64,000 bases of DNA from Fen-1058 sp964398185 (GTDB lineage: Bacteria > Chloroflexota > Anaerolineae > Fen-1058): positions 1 to 64,000 of the forward strand of contig CAYNML010000006.1 of the NCBI GenBank assembly GCA_964398185.1, given 5' to 3'. Numbering within the stretch: position 1 is the stretch's first letter; every line of letters begins with the position of its first letter. The position numbers were made by a program, and so were the translations under genes. A model generated the notes under the pieces. The model saw nothing but the letters and a program-made list of their open reading frames with translations. It ran no database searches and was not told the DNA's origin. This document shows, piece after piece, positions 27,687-36,171 of this stretch.

Positions 27687-30600
27687 CTAACGGAACGCGC
27701 GGCGTTCCCGCTCGATGGCGATCAACCGCTTGATGAGCGGATAGACTTGCCGCGCGAGTTGATCCAGATCAACCGGCGCCGCCTCAGGTGGCTGGGCCGC
27801 CGGTTCGGGTACCGTCTCGTCTCGCTGAATGAAGCCCGCCTCCGCCGAACTGTCCGTGGAGTCGATGGGGGTGCGTTGAATCACCGGTTCGGACATCCGT
27901 TGAATAGACGGCGCCACGCTCAGCGTGTTTACGGGCGCCGCGAACGGCGTGACACCGCCTTCACGCGCTGTCGGGCTGACCGCCGCCGGGGCGGGTTGAC
28001 TTTCGGGGTGGGTTGGCGCACGACGCAGCGGCAGATCGACGGGCTTGGCTGTCGTACGGCGTTCGGATGGAGCCACGCGCGACAAAATGCGCTCGCCCAA
28101 ATCAAACGTTGGCTGTGACACCACTGCAACAGATTCGTCTGGCATGGCAGTGCGCTGCGCCACCGCCGATGACGCTGTCTGGCTTTCAGGCTGCGGCTGC
28201 ACGAGAGGCATATCCAATGGCGCATGAACGGCGTCTGGCGCTGGCGGAACAACCACGGTTTCACGGCGTGCCGGCTCAGCGGGGCGAGCCGAATCAATCG
28301 GTTCAGTCACGTGCCGTTGCACGCTTGGCGCGGAAGGCTGAGCCGCCGCCGGCACGACATGCGCTGCCGGCGCGACGCGTGCGGCAGATTCCGCGGCTGT
28401 CAACTTCGATTGTCGGGGCGCCGCCAACTCTGGCTGCCCCTCAACCGACAACGCCGCGCGCTGCAATACATCAGGCGTGGCTGTCGCTTCAGCCGAAAGA
28501 CTAGCCGCTTCACTTTCGATCTCAGCGGGCTGACGCTGCACCAGCGGCATCTCGGCACGTGTTGTGGCTGCTTTGGATTCAGTCAACGGCGCAACGATCT
28601 TTTTCTCCGCAGGCGGAGCAGTCGTCTCAGCGGGTGCTGGCACGCTCACCTCTGCTCGGCGCTGCACAGTGTCTGTGGGCTGAGCAATTTCTTCGACAGG
28701 TTCCGTCGCTTCAACCGTTTGCCGCTGCACTACCGGCGCCAACGGCATTTCCGGGCGGGCCGCTTGCGCTGCTATCGTTTTCTCAGGCTGCGGTGGAACG
28801 GCGAGAACGCGGCGCTGCGTCGGTAGCTCGGCTGGCGGAGGCGCAGTCACCTCAGCCTGGCGTTGCGCCGTCAGCGTCTGATCTATTTCTTCAGCGGTTG
28901 CAGGCGACTTGATCGTTTGTCGTTGCACCAACGGCATCTCCGGCGAGGTCGGACGCATCGCGGCGGCCTTCTCCGGTGGCGGCGGTGCGACAGGCGCGCG
29001 GCTGATCGTTGGTAATTCACCAGACGCTTCAACCCCTGACTCGATCGGGCGTGCGGCTTCCGGCGCGATTGGCTGACGCTGTACCACAGGCAGATCGATC
29101 GATCGGGCTGGCGTCTGATCGACAGCAGGCGGCAAGCCGTGATCGATCTGCGGCGCAGGCGCTGCACGCTGTTGCGGCGTGGCGGGCGGTGTTGCCGATG
29201 GCGCAGTCTGGCGCTGCACCAACCCAGGCCGGGCCGGTTCACTCGCCGCAGGCTGATGGGGCGCCGCTGTTTCCGCCTCCGTCATCTGCTGCTGCCTGAC
29301 TGGCGCGATTTGATTGGCTGGCGCTTCCGGCTCAATCACTTCGTCGACCGGCTGCCGCTGCACAAGCGGCATATCGAGCGGAGCGACAGGCGCAGCGGTT
29401 ACTGTCGGCTGCACCGGGTTGACGGCCGGCTGCGGCTCGATCGATTCTGGCGCTTGAGCGGGTGCTTGCTCGACCACAGAAGATCGAGCAGGTGTTTCAG
29501 CCGGCTGGCGCTGCACGCGCGGCGGCGCGGTCGGAGCGGGCGGCTCAGCCTGAATCTGCAGCGCCTCAAGCTGACTGGCAGGGTGCGGTAAAGCCTCGGC
29601 GGTCTGCCGTTGTACGATCGGTTCTTCGTCTGCCATCTCCGGCTGCCGCTGCACCACGGGCATGTCTGGCCGCGAAGATGCCGGGGCGGCCGGTTCGGGC
29701 GGCACGATCGGTGCGACCGCGCGATCAGGTGCTTGGTCGTTAACGGGAGGCTGGGGAGTCACGTCAGGCTGCCGCTGCACGACGGGTCGATCGGCATGCG
29801 CGATGGGCGGCACGACAGGCGCGCTCTTCACGGCGATCGGCGGAGGTGCTGCGGCGGCCTGCCCCTGCTCGATCGGTGATCTCGGCTCGATCGGCTCAGC
29901 CCCGGCAGCAGGCAGCTCGGCAAGTGATTCACGCTCGACGGGTTGACGCTGCACCAGCGGCATGTCCAATGGTTGAGCGCCGGACGGCGTATCAGCCGGC
30001 AGGGTGGCGGCCGGCTCAATGACATCACTGGCCGTTGGGGCCGCCGGTTCCGATCGGGTTGGAGGCTCTGCCCGCTGGAGCGGTGGTGTCGCGCTGCGCT
30101 GAAGCGTCGGTTCTGCTTTCGCTGCCAGCTGGCTCGACTCAAAAGCTGAGGGTAACGGACTGCGCTGCAGCGCCGGGACCGGCGCGGCGTGCGTTGGCGC
30201 AGGTTGAGAGTGGGCCGGCGGTTGAGTCGCCGCCGGTTGAGCCGGTGATGTTGGCCGACTCAGTTCGGGCGGCGGGGCCGGTAGATCGATCGGGCTGGCA
30301 GCCAGACGCGCTTCACCGCGCACGGGCAATTCTTCAATCCGCGAGATGGGACGGACGCGCGCTGGCGGCACGCTCGGTTGAGATTCGGGCGGCGCAGCCG
30401 GTTCTTCAGCGGCGGCGCCCCACTGGCTGTGCGTCTCTTCAACGGCCTTGACGAAATCCTCAAATGAGCTGAAGGCACGGGCATAGGGACCCGTTTCGCG
30501 CCTGGGTGCGGGCGGCGGAAGTTGTTCGGCGGATGGCGGCGGAGCGTAATTGCGTTCACGCGCCGCATTGACCGCCTGCACGAAGTCTTCCATGGACTGG

Positions 30601-31130
30601 AAGGGTCGGGCATAGGGGCCGACAGTGCGTTGGGGTGCAGGCTGCGGCTGCGTTTCGGCGGGCGGTGGCGGAGCGTAGTTGCGTTCTTTCGCCGCTTCAA
30701 TGGCGTGAATGAAATCGTCCAGCGAATTAAACGGACGGGAATAGGGACCTTGAGCGCGCCGCGGCGCTGCCGGTGCAATGGACGCTGCCGCTTCAACTGC
30801 CGGGGCGGGTCGCTCGAGTGCGCCTGCCAGCGGCAAACTGCCGCCGGCAGCGGGCAACTCAAGATTCGTGTGCGACTCGTATTGAAGCTGTACCCGCGCC
30901 AGGGTGCGCTGCGTGTCCGCGCCGGTCAAGCTGGCAAAGGGCGGCTGGCCGAGCGGGCGATCGGGCCGCTGGCTCGTCGTCGCTAGCCAGCGCTGCGTCC
31001 ACGGAGACAACGCGCGCTGCATCCACCGGGCGCGATTCACGACGGCGGCCGCGAGACCGGCGGTCTCAGCAGCGCCAGCTGTTCCGGGTTGAGGGTCTTC
31101 AGTTGTTCCGACGGGTTGTGCTGAGTTCAT
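27687..31130 (-). CDS. Long Pro/Ala-rich protein with PLVQRQ repeats, eCIS-associated
   Basis: 1147 aa, ATG at 31130 after AGGA; an in-frame start 24 nt earlier overlaps the preceding stop region and is less likely. Residues about 20-90 are a helical head (MQRALSPWTQRWLATTS). Three about 55-residue repeats follow, with consensus GPY-A-R-x-F-x-S-x-x-DF-V-x-A-V-x-x-A-x-ERNYAPPP (about 135-265). Then come about 800 residues of disordered Pro/Ala/Glu sequence with over twenty [VL]QR motifs, mostly PLVQRQ or PVVQRQ. The C-terminus VDLDQLARQVYPLIKRLIAIERERR is a helix that resembles the tail of the tube paralogue at 31603-32196. It lies between tube and LysM genes, where other eCIS have a small Afp6-type gene. 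The function is unknown. Lumen-lining, cargo-binding scaffold or length-control roles are possible. Confidence 0.7.
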   Translation of the reverse strand: MNSAQPVGTTEDPQPGTAGAAETAGLAAAVVNRARWMQRALSPWTQRWLATTSQRPDRPLGQPPFASLTGADTQRTLARVQLQYESHTNLELPAAGGSLPLAGALERPAPAVEAAASIAPAAPRRAQGPYSRPFNSLDDFIHAIEAAKERNYAPPPPAETQPQPAPQRTVGPYARPFQSMEDFVQAVNAARERNYAPPPSAEQLPPPAPRRETGPYARAFSSFEDFVKAVEETHSQWGAAAEEPAAPPESQPSVPPARVRPISRIEELPVRGEARLAASPIDLPAPPPELSRPTSPAQPAATQPPAHSQPAPTHAAPVPALQRSPLPSAFESSQLAAKAEPTLQRSATPPLQRAEPPTRSEPAAPTASDVIEPAATLPADTPSGAQPLDMPLVQRQPVERESLAELPAAGAEPIEPRSPIEQGQAAAAPPPIAVKSAPVVPPIAHADRPVVQRQPDVTPQPPVNDQAPDRAVAPIVPPEPAAPASSRPDMPVVQRQPEMADEEPIVQRQTAEALPHPASQLEALQIQAEPPAPTAPPRVQRQPAETPARSSVVEQAPAQAPESIEPQPAVNPVQPTVTAAPVAPLDMPLVQRQPVDEVIEPEAPANQIAPVRQQQMTEAETAAPHQPAASEPARPGLVQRQTAPSATPPATPQQRAAPAPQIDHGLPPAVDQTPARSIDLPVVQRQPIAPEAARPIESGVEASGELPTISRAPVAPPPPEKAAAMRPTSPEMPLVQRQTIKSPATAEEIDQTLTAQRQAEVTAPPPAELPTQRRVLAVPPQPEKTIAAQAARPEMPLAPVVQRQTVEATEPVEEIAQPTDTVQRRAEVSVPAPAETTAPPAEKKIVAPLTESKAATTRAEMPLVQRQPAEIESEAASLSAEATATPDVLQRAALSVEGQPELAAPRQSKLTAAESAARVAPAAHVVPAAAQPSAPSVQRHVTEPIDSARPAEPARRETVVVPPAPDAVHAPLDMPLVQPQPESQTASSAVAQRTAMPDESVAVVSQPTFDLGERILSRVAPSERRTTAKPVDLPLRRAPTHPESQPAPAAVSPTAREGGVTPFAAPVNTLSVAPSIQRMSEPVIQRTPIDSTDSSAEAGFIQRDETVPEPAAQPPEAAPVDLDQLARQVYPLIKRLIAIERERRAFR

Positions 31131-31138
31131 GCGGCATC

Positions 31139-31582
31139 CTAGGCGGTGGCCCAATCGATCATCTTGAGTCCGTGGTGCACCAGCTCCACGGTTTCAATGG
31201 TGGCTTGATTGCTGTCCGATTGAAAGTCGGGACCGCTCCACTTAACCGGATACGCTTTTTCCAGATCCCACTGCTTCTTCTTGGTCAAATCAGAATTGTA
31301 CAGAATGATGGAGATGTTGTGGCGTTCGACTTTGCCGTCGTACAGGCCTTTTTCGAACCAGTTCCACAGGGCGTTATCGGCCAGGCCGCGTTTCAGGGTG
31401 ACGCGCGTCTGCTTCACCCGGCCCGGTAGTTGATGCACGTAATCGTTGGTACCGCCTTCTGAGTGTGAGACCGTTTCACGCTCCACCGACAAGCCGCTGC
31501 ATTCGGTGAACCAACCGACGGTGATGCCTTTGATCTGCACGGCGAAGCGGAATTTTACGACGGGATCAACGGGGTTTGCCAT
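31139..31582 (-). CDS. Tube protein paralogue 3 (gp19-like, Afp5-type)
   Basis: 147 aa; ATG at 31582 has GAGG 7 nt upstream and gives the family-typical MANPVDPVVKFRFAVQI start. Tail-tube (gp19/Hcp-like) signatures are GWFTECSGLSVERETV, LPGRVKQTRVTLKRGLADN, LWNWFEKGLYDGKVERHNISIILY and WSGPDFQSDSNQATIETVEL. It is close to the 31603-32196 gene throughout its core. In Afp-like systems the tube paralogue nearest the LysM/VgrG genes forms the first ring on the baseplate, which is the likely role here. Confidence 0.93.
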   Translation of the reverse strand: MANPVDPVVKFRFAVQIKGITVGWFTECSGLSVERETVSHSEGGTNDYVHQLPGRVKQTRVTLKRGLADNALWNWFEKGLYDGKVERHNISIILYNSDLTKKKQWDLEKAYPVKWSGPDFQSDSNQATIETVELVHHGLKMIDWATA

Positions 31583-31602
31583 GGGTGTACCTCGTTCTGA
31601 CG

Positions 31603-32196
31603 TCAAGACCACTTGCGCCCCAGCCGTTCACGCTCCACGGTCACATCGTGTTTGAGGAGCGTGTACACTTTGTCGGCCAGGGCCGATAGATCGATGTCTG
31701 AATCGGGCTGCGCCGCGTGAGCGGTCGCGGCTGGCGCAGCGTTTGTCAGCGTTCTTTGCACCAGGGCCGGTGCAGTGCCGTCGCCGGTGGACAGTTCCAG
31801 CGATTCGGCGCCGACTTGATCGCCGTCCGACTGAAAGTCCGGGCCGGTCCAGCGAGTGGGATACACATTGGTCATGTCCCAGCGGCGCGCTTCCGAGCCG
31901 TCGGGATGGTACAGCACAATCGTGACGTTGCGCCGATCCACCTGGCCGTCATAGAAGCCCTGCTTGAACCAATCCCACAGGCTGTTGTCGGCCAGGCCGC
32001 GCTTCAGGGTGACTTTGGAATACTTGACCGCGCCCGGCAGTTGAGGAACGTAGTCATTGACGCCGCCTTCCGGCCGCGCCACGACGTCGCGCTCCACGGT
32101 CAGGCCGCTGCAGTCCGTGAACTGCGCGACGACTTTGCTGTGCAGCATAACCACAAAGCGATATTTGAGAGTTGGATCAACCGGTTGTGGCGACAT
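31603..32196 (-). CDS. Tube protein paralogue 2 with C-terminal tail helix
   Basis: 197 aa. Core residues 1-145 are a gp19-like tube fold (FTDCSGLTVERDVV, LPGAVKYSKVTLKRGLADN, LWDWFKQGFYDGQVDRRNVTIVLY, WTGPDFQSDGDQV). A linker with one LVQR motif and Ala/Asp-rich sequence follows, ending in the helix DIDLSALADKVYTLLKHDVT-VERERLGRKWS. Standard tube proteins stop near residue 145-150. The same helix type ends the Pro-rich protein two genes on, which suggests a shared docking element. The tail could project into the lumen or towards the baseplate. Confidence 0.9.
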   Translation of the reverse strand: MSPQPVDPTLKYRFVVMLHSKVVAQFTDCSGLTVERDVVARPEGGVNDYVPQLPGAVKYSKVTLKRGLADNSLWDWFKQGFYDGQVDRRNVTIVLYHPDGSEARRWDMTNVYPTRWTGPDFQSDGDQVGAESLELSTGDGTAPALVQRTLTNAAPAATAHAAQPDSDIDLSALADKVYTLLKHDVTVERERLGRKWS

Positions 32197-32328
32197 GCTT
32201 GTTCATTACATTGACGGCTGGCCGGACTGGCCTGACGCCGCACCGGGCGGCCTGGTCGGGCGATTGACTTCATCGCCCTGAACCAGGCTTGCCCTGACTG
32301 CGTTTATCACTGCACCAACTTGGCACGC

Positions 32329-32538
32329 TTACGCGCGGCCGGGTTCATTGAGCCGGCGATTGATCTTGGCGATTTCCCGGACCCAGCGCTGCCGCTCGCG
32401 GTGCTCAAAATTGAGCACTTCCTGGGCCGGCCAGTGGAAGTGATAGGCAACGTAGGCTACCTCCTCATACACCTGATCGAGGGGGTAGCCTACGACCCCC
32501 CCAGGCTGGCAAGGTCCACCTCGAACTTGGTCTGGCAC
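32329..32538 (-). CDS. DUF6760-type small eCIS protein
   Basis: Up to 69 aa. The conserved part VGYPLDQVYEEVAYVAYHFH and WPAQEVLNFEHRERQRWVREIAKIN matches a small eCIS protein family that I recall as DUF6760. The start is uncertain: the only in-frame start codon before the conserved region is a GTG at 32538, inside the end of the upstream gene, giving a 49-bp overlap. The conserved part itself begins at GTC-GTA right after a run of seven G. In other members an ATG usually precedes the GYP motif. Role unknown; because it always lies between tube and assembly genes, it may be a tube or tape-measure assembly factor. Confidence 0.7.
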   Translation of the reverse strand: MPDQVRGGPCQPGGVVGYPLDQVYEEVAYVAYHFHWPAQEVLNFEHRERQRWVREIAKINRRLNEPGRA

Positions 32539-32858
32539 TGCGGGCAGGCCACCGGCACGCTGGTGAGCCCTTCTTCGTTGATGCGGCGATAGAAGGCTTG
32601 CAGATAAGCCATATCGGCGGCAAACAAGCCCTCCACCACTTCCGGCGTGACGGCCGGCAAGGTGCCGAGCTGCGTGATGACGCGCGACAGCAGGATGATG
32701 ATCAGGTAGGCCTGATTGCTGTGCACGCGCGGATCGCGCAACGGGGCGATCTCATCAAGAGCGGTAGCCAGACGCATGCGGCCGGTCCGCTGGAGGTTGC
32801 CCTCCCGATCGACATAGCCGCGCGGCAGGGTGAATTCAAATTCGGTTTGCAGGCTCAT
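32490..32858 (-). CDS. Small tail-assembly protein with CxxC zinc knuckle
   Basis: 122 aa. It reads like the tail-assembly (gpE/T4-bacteriophage-base-type) protein found in many eCIS loci: FTLPRGYVDREGNLQRTGRMRLATALDEI, then a helical part (YLIIILLSRVITQLG, LFAADMAYLQAFYRRINEE). It ends with VACPQCQTKFEVDLASLGGS, which contains one CPQC pair. A full zinc ribbon would need a second Cys pair that is not present, so metal could be bound between two subunits. It overlaps the DUF6760 gene by 49 bp and they are probably co-translated. Role in assembly is inferred from position. Confidence 0.75.
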   Translation of the reverse strand: MSLQTEFEFTLPRGYVDREGNLQRTGRMRLATALDEIAPLRDPRVHSNQAYLIIILLSRVITQLGTLPAVTPEVVEGLFAADMAYLQAFYRRINEEGLTSVPVACPQCQTKFEVDLASLGGS

Positions 32859-32959
32859 AAGACAATTCCCATCTCTTGGCGGGATGAAGCAATTCCCGTT
32901 GCTGGATACGATGAACTGTTCCCCGGCAGCCGGCGAGAGCGGCTACGCGCGGGCCAGCC

Positions 32960-33418
32960 TCAGGCCTTGCGCGTGATGTACTCGTGCACGATGGTGAGTT
33001 CTTCCACCTGCATTTCGTTGCTGTCGGACTTGGGATTCGGGCCGGAGATCTTGGACGGCCAGGCATTCTTGAAATCCCACTGCGCGACGGGCTTGAGGGA
33101 CTGATCGAACATGATGATGGAGCCGTTCTTGCGCGAGCCTTTGACGTCGCCGTCTTCCACCATCTTGCGCCACTTCCACAGATCCATATTGGAAGTCAGG
33201 CCGCGCTTGAGGGTGATGTCGCCCCACTTCAAGCGGCCGGGCACCTTCAACACCACCTGCACGCCCTTCTCACTGACGACCTTCTGCTCAGCCACTTCGC
33301 TCTCCGAGCCAATGCCGGACACTTCGGTGAAGTAGCCTTTGATGACGCCTTGTACATCCAAGGCAAAGTGAAAACCAACAATCGGATCTTCGCGGCCGGT
33401 ATCTACTGAACTAGGCAT
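32960..33418 (-). CDS. Main tube protein (gp19-like, Afp1-type)
   Basis: 152 aa, ATG after AAGGAG. gp19-like tube fold: GFHFALDVQGVIKGYFTEVSGIGSE, LKVPGRLKWGDITLKRGLTSNMD, LWKWRKMVEDGDVKGSRKNGSIIMF, ISGPNPKSDSNEMQVEELTIVHE. It lies directly behind the sheath gene with the strongest ribosome site of the three tube genes, so it is the probable bulk tube subunit. It differs from the other two paralogues by a more acidic N-terminus and by the GSRKNGS loop, which is common in Afp1-like inner-tube proteins. Confidence 0.94.
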   Translation of the reverse strand: MPSSVDTGREDPIVGFHFALDVQGVIKGYFTEVSGIGSESEVAEQKVVSEKGVQVVLKVPGRLKWGDITLKRGLTSNMDLWKWRKMVEDGDVKGSRKNGSIIMFDQSLKPVAQWDFKNAWPSKISGPNPKSDSNEMQVEELTIVHEYITRKA

Positions 33419-33461
33419 GGTTGTTATCTCCTTGAAAAAGATGATTGAACTTGGTCAGGTG

Positions 33462-35066
33462 TTACGCGCCGGGGCCGGCCCACTGGCTGATGCGGAAGAT
33501 CACAAATTCCGCCGGCTTGACCGGGCACAGGCCGATCTCGATGACAAGACGGCCTAGATCGCGCGATTCGCGCGGATTCAGTTCTTCGTCGCATTTCACG
33601 TAGAAAGCTTCGTCGGGCGTGCGGCCAAACAGCGCGCCAGAGACCCACACCGTGGACAGGAAGGAACTGACATCACGCGTGACCTGCGCCCACAGGCTGT
33701 GATCGTTTGGCTCGAACACTACCCACTGCGTGCCGCGCTCGATCGATTTCTCGACCATGTTGAACAGGCGGCGGACGTTGAGGTAGCGCCAGGCCGGGTT
33801 GCTGGACAGCGTGCGCGCGCCCCAGACACGGATGCCCATGCCGGGGAAGGCGCGGATGCAGTTGACGCCGATGGGATTGAGCGTGTCCTGTTCGCCCTTG
33901 GTGCAGTTGACGGCCAGGCCGGTGGCGCCGCGCACCACTTCATTGGCCGGAGCCTTGTGGACGCCGCGGGTATTGTCGCTGCGCGCCCACACGCCCGCCA
34001 TGTGGCCGGACGGCGGAACGAGGATGTTGCGATTGGTCACCGGATCCATCACCTCGATCCACGGATAGTACAGCGCTGCGTACGACGAGTCAAAACCGGC
34101 GATGTCCATGCGCCACTTCTTGATCTGCTGGGGCGACATGTTGGGCGGCGCGTCCAGAATGGCGACGCGGTCGTGCATCTGCTCGCAGTGCGCGATGACC
34201 ATGGTCTGCACGGCCTTGACCATCTTGAGGTCCAGCTTCTGGCCGGGCGGCACGGTCATCAGATCGGGCACGCACACCATGGTGGCATCGTCCAGCGCCG
34301 CCAGGCCGTCAAGCCCAGTCCGCTCGGTGACTTCACCCTGGAATTCGCTGGAAGTCGGCAGGGCCAGCACTTTGCTCTCGATGGTGAGCGGCTGTTCCTG
34401 CTCGCGCGGCTGAACTTGCGTCAGCGCCATGGTCGCATCGGGGATGAGCAGTTCGATGAGCTGCGGGGCTTTGTTCTGCTTGTAGGCGACGGCGACACGC
34501 TTGGCGCCATCGTCGAGCGTGACTTCCGTCAGCTGAACATCGCGCACCACTTCGGCGGTCTGCCAGCCGCCCGATTTCTTCTCGCGCTCAACGGTGATGG
34601 TGAAGGGCGTCCCGGCGCCTTCCGGCAGAGGCTCGCCATCGGCCGGCGGCGTCGACTCCACCTTGGCGCGCAGGCGCATGCCCTCAAACCCGGCTTGCTT
34701 GGCGCGGAGCAGCAGCTGCGGCTTGCCTTCGCTGTTCAGCAGCGCCGTCTGTGCCTTGGGGATGGTGCGCACGCTGACCACGTAGCAGCGCGAGCCGCCG
34801 TTCTGGAAATAGCCGTACACGGAGTGCGGCAGGTACGCACCTTCCAGGAAGCCGCCAAAGCGCTCGACAAACTGGCTCCAGTTGGTGACCAGCTGCGGCA
34901 GGCCCAGCACGTCGCGTGTCACGTTTTCGCCGTCGACCGTCTCGACGATCTGTGCCTTCTCTGTGAAACCGATGAACACCGGCATGGCCGTCCCAACGCC
35001 TTCGATAGGCTTGGGACCACGATCGACTTCTTCGACATACACCCCTGGTGACAAATATTCTGGCAT
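33462..35066 (-). CDS. Tail sheath protein (Afp2-4-type)
   Basis: 534 aa. The ATG at 35066 has a near-perfect AAGGAG site and starts with the universal PEYLSPGVYVEEVDRGPKPI sheath N-terminus; an ATG 63 nt upstream is not needed. C-terminal half: PWIEVMDPVTNRNILVPPSGHMAGVWARSDNTRGV, GVNCIRAFPGMGIRVWGARTL, WRYLNVRRLFNMVEKSIERG, and the terminal ...LVIEIGLCPVKPAEFVIFRI strand that reaches the neighbouring subunit. There is a variable insertion at about 130-260. Only one sheath gene is present, where Afp has three. It drives contraction. Confidence 0.96.
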   Translation of the reverse strand: MPEYLSPGVYVEEVDRGPKPIEGVGTAMPVFIGFTEKAQIVETVDGENVTRDVLGLPQLVTNWSQFVERFGGFLEGAYLPHSVYGYFQNGGSRCYVVSVRTIPKAQTALLNSEGKPQLLLRAKQAGFEGMRLRAKVESTPPADGEPLPEGAGTPFTITVEREKKSGGWQTAEVVRDVQLTEVTLDDGAKRVAVAYKQNKAPQLIELLIPDATMALTQVQPREQEQPLTIESKVLALPTSSEFQGEVTERTGLDGLAALDDATMVCVPDLMTVPPGQKLDLKMVKAVQTMVIAHCEQMHDRVAILDAPPNMSPQQIKKWRMDIAGFDSSYAALYYPWIEVMDPVTNRNILVPPSGHMAGVWARSDNTRGVHKAPANEVVRGATGLAVNCTKGEQDTLNPIGVNCIRAFPGMGIRVWGARTLSSNPAWRYLNVRRLFNMVEKSIERGTQWVVFEPNDHSLWAQVTRDVSSFLSTVWVSGALFGRTPDEAFYVKCDEELNPRESRDLGRLVIEIGLCPVKPAEFVIFRISQWAGPGA

Positions 35067-35293
35067 GGTGATCTCCTTTGAGAGATTAGATTGACGTTGG
35101 CAAATGGTGCACGCGACGGCGGCTGGCAATGCCGGTTAGATCGCGTGATGACGAACAGCGGGTGCGGACTAGACCTGGTGCCGAATTGACCTCCTGAGTT
35201 TGAGCGAATAGGGACAACCAGCATGTTGTATGAAGTTGGATGATTTCAAGTCTGCTCCGGTCGCCTCCTCTGCTCAAGCTCATGCCGTGTGCG

Positions 35294-36139
35294 TTAAACG
35301 TCGAATTCATAATCGGGCGCCGGAACCTTGATGGGGAAACGGCGCGGCGCAGCGCCCTCGCTGGTGAACTCCAGGGTGTAGTCACCAGCTTCAAGGTTGC
35401 CGACGGAAAAACGGCCTTCGGGTGTAATCTCGATCGCGGCGTTGCGCTCGAGCAGGGTCAGGCGCACCTGCTTGAGATCGAGCGGCGGCTGGCTGTGCAA
35501 CGTGCCGCCGATGGTCCAATACACCTCGGCTCCGGCAGCCGGAAGCAGGCTTTGCGTCAACGCCGGACTTTCCGCCTGCCCGAAACGGATTTCGCGCGTA
35601 CGGACCAGCGGGCCAGTAATGGCCTGGTAGGGATTCAGGGCCAGCGTAACCATGCACGTCAGCGCCGGACGCAGTTCATTGTCCAGCGAGCTCCATAGAT
35701 CAGTCAGATTCTGGATGGTGTCGTACTGCGCCACTTTCAGCGTGATGGGGCCAGGCTGATCGTGCAAGCTTTCCGGCAGCAGCTCGAGCGGCATTTCTGG
35801 CACACGGAACAATGCCATCAGCGCACGCGCCAGCAAGCGATGCTCGTCTTCGGGTTCGGTGGCCCACGAGGTCACCAGATAGTGCAGATCGGCGCGGAAC
35901 GGACGGCGGCGCTGAATGGCCGTGCCGTCGCTGCGGCGCTCGATGTCAAAGCCCTGCGCGGTGTGGCGCAGCTTGGCGTTCTCGCGCACATCGTACAGAA
36001 AGAGATTCAAGGTCGGACGGCTGAGCCGGGCCGACCATTCGCGCCGGGGCTGATTGAACTGAATATCAACCTCGCCGTTTTTGATGGGCATTTCGCGGAT
36101 GAGCAAATGCCGCAGGGCTTCGTCAAGATCTTCGATCAT
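35294..36139 (-). CDS. DUF4255 tail cap/terminator protein (Afp16-type)
   Basis: 281 aa. Residues 1-190 are DUF4255: MIEDLDEALRHLLIREMP, RPTLNLFLYDVRENAKLR, LHYLVTSWATEPEDEHRLLARALMAL. This family includes Afp16/gp15-type terminators that cap the tube and sheath at the end away from the baseplate. A C-terminal extension (about 195-281; VRLTLLERNAAIEITPEGRFSVGNLEAGDYTLEF) is a small carboxypeptidase-regulatory-like beta domain found in some eCIS members. A 227-bp gap follows up to the sheath ATG; it holds only the sheath ribosome site, and no other reading frame there looks real. Confidence 0.88.
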   Translation of the reverse strand: MIEDLDEALRHLLIREMPIKNGEVDIQFNQPRREWSARLSRPTLNLFLYDVRENAKLRHTAQGFDIERRSDGTAIQRRRPFRADLHYLVTSWATEPEDEHRLLARALMALFRVPEMPLELLPESLHDQPGPITLKVAQYDTIQNLTDLWSSLDNELRPALTCMVTLALNPYQAITGPLVRTREIRFGQAESPALTQSLLPAAGAEVYWTIGGTLHSQPPLDLKQVRLTLLERNAAIEITPEGRFSVGNLEAGDYTLEFTSEGAAPRRFPIKVPAPDYEFDV

Positions 36140-36171
36140 GGTTGAGCCATTTCACGTGTGACAACGCTGGC

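Noticed and set aside
35067..35293. Extra small gene or promoter in the gap before the sheath gene
   Set aside because: Reading frames there have no ribosome site or recognisable sequence, and TTGAAA-type hexamers lack a -10 partner.
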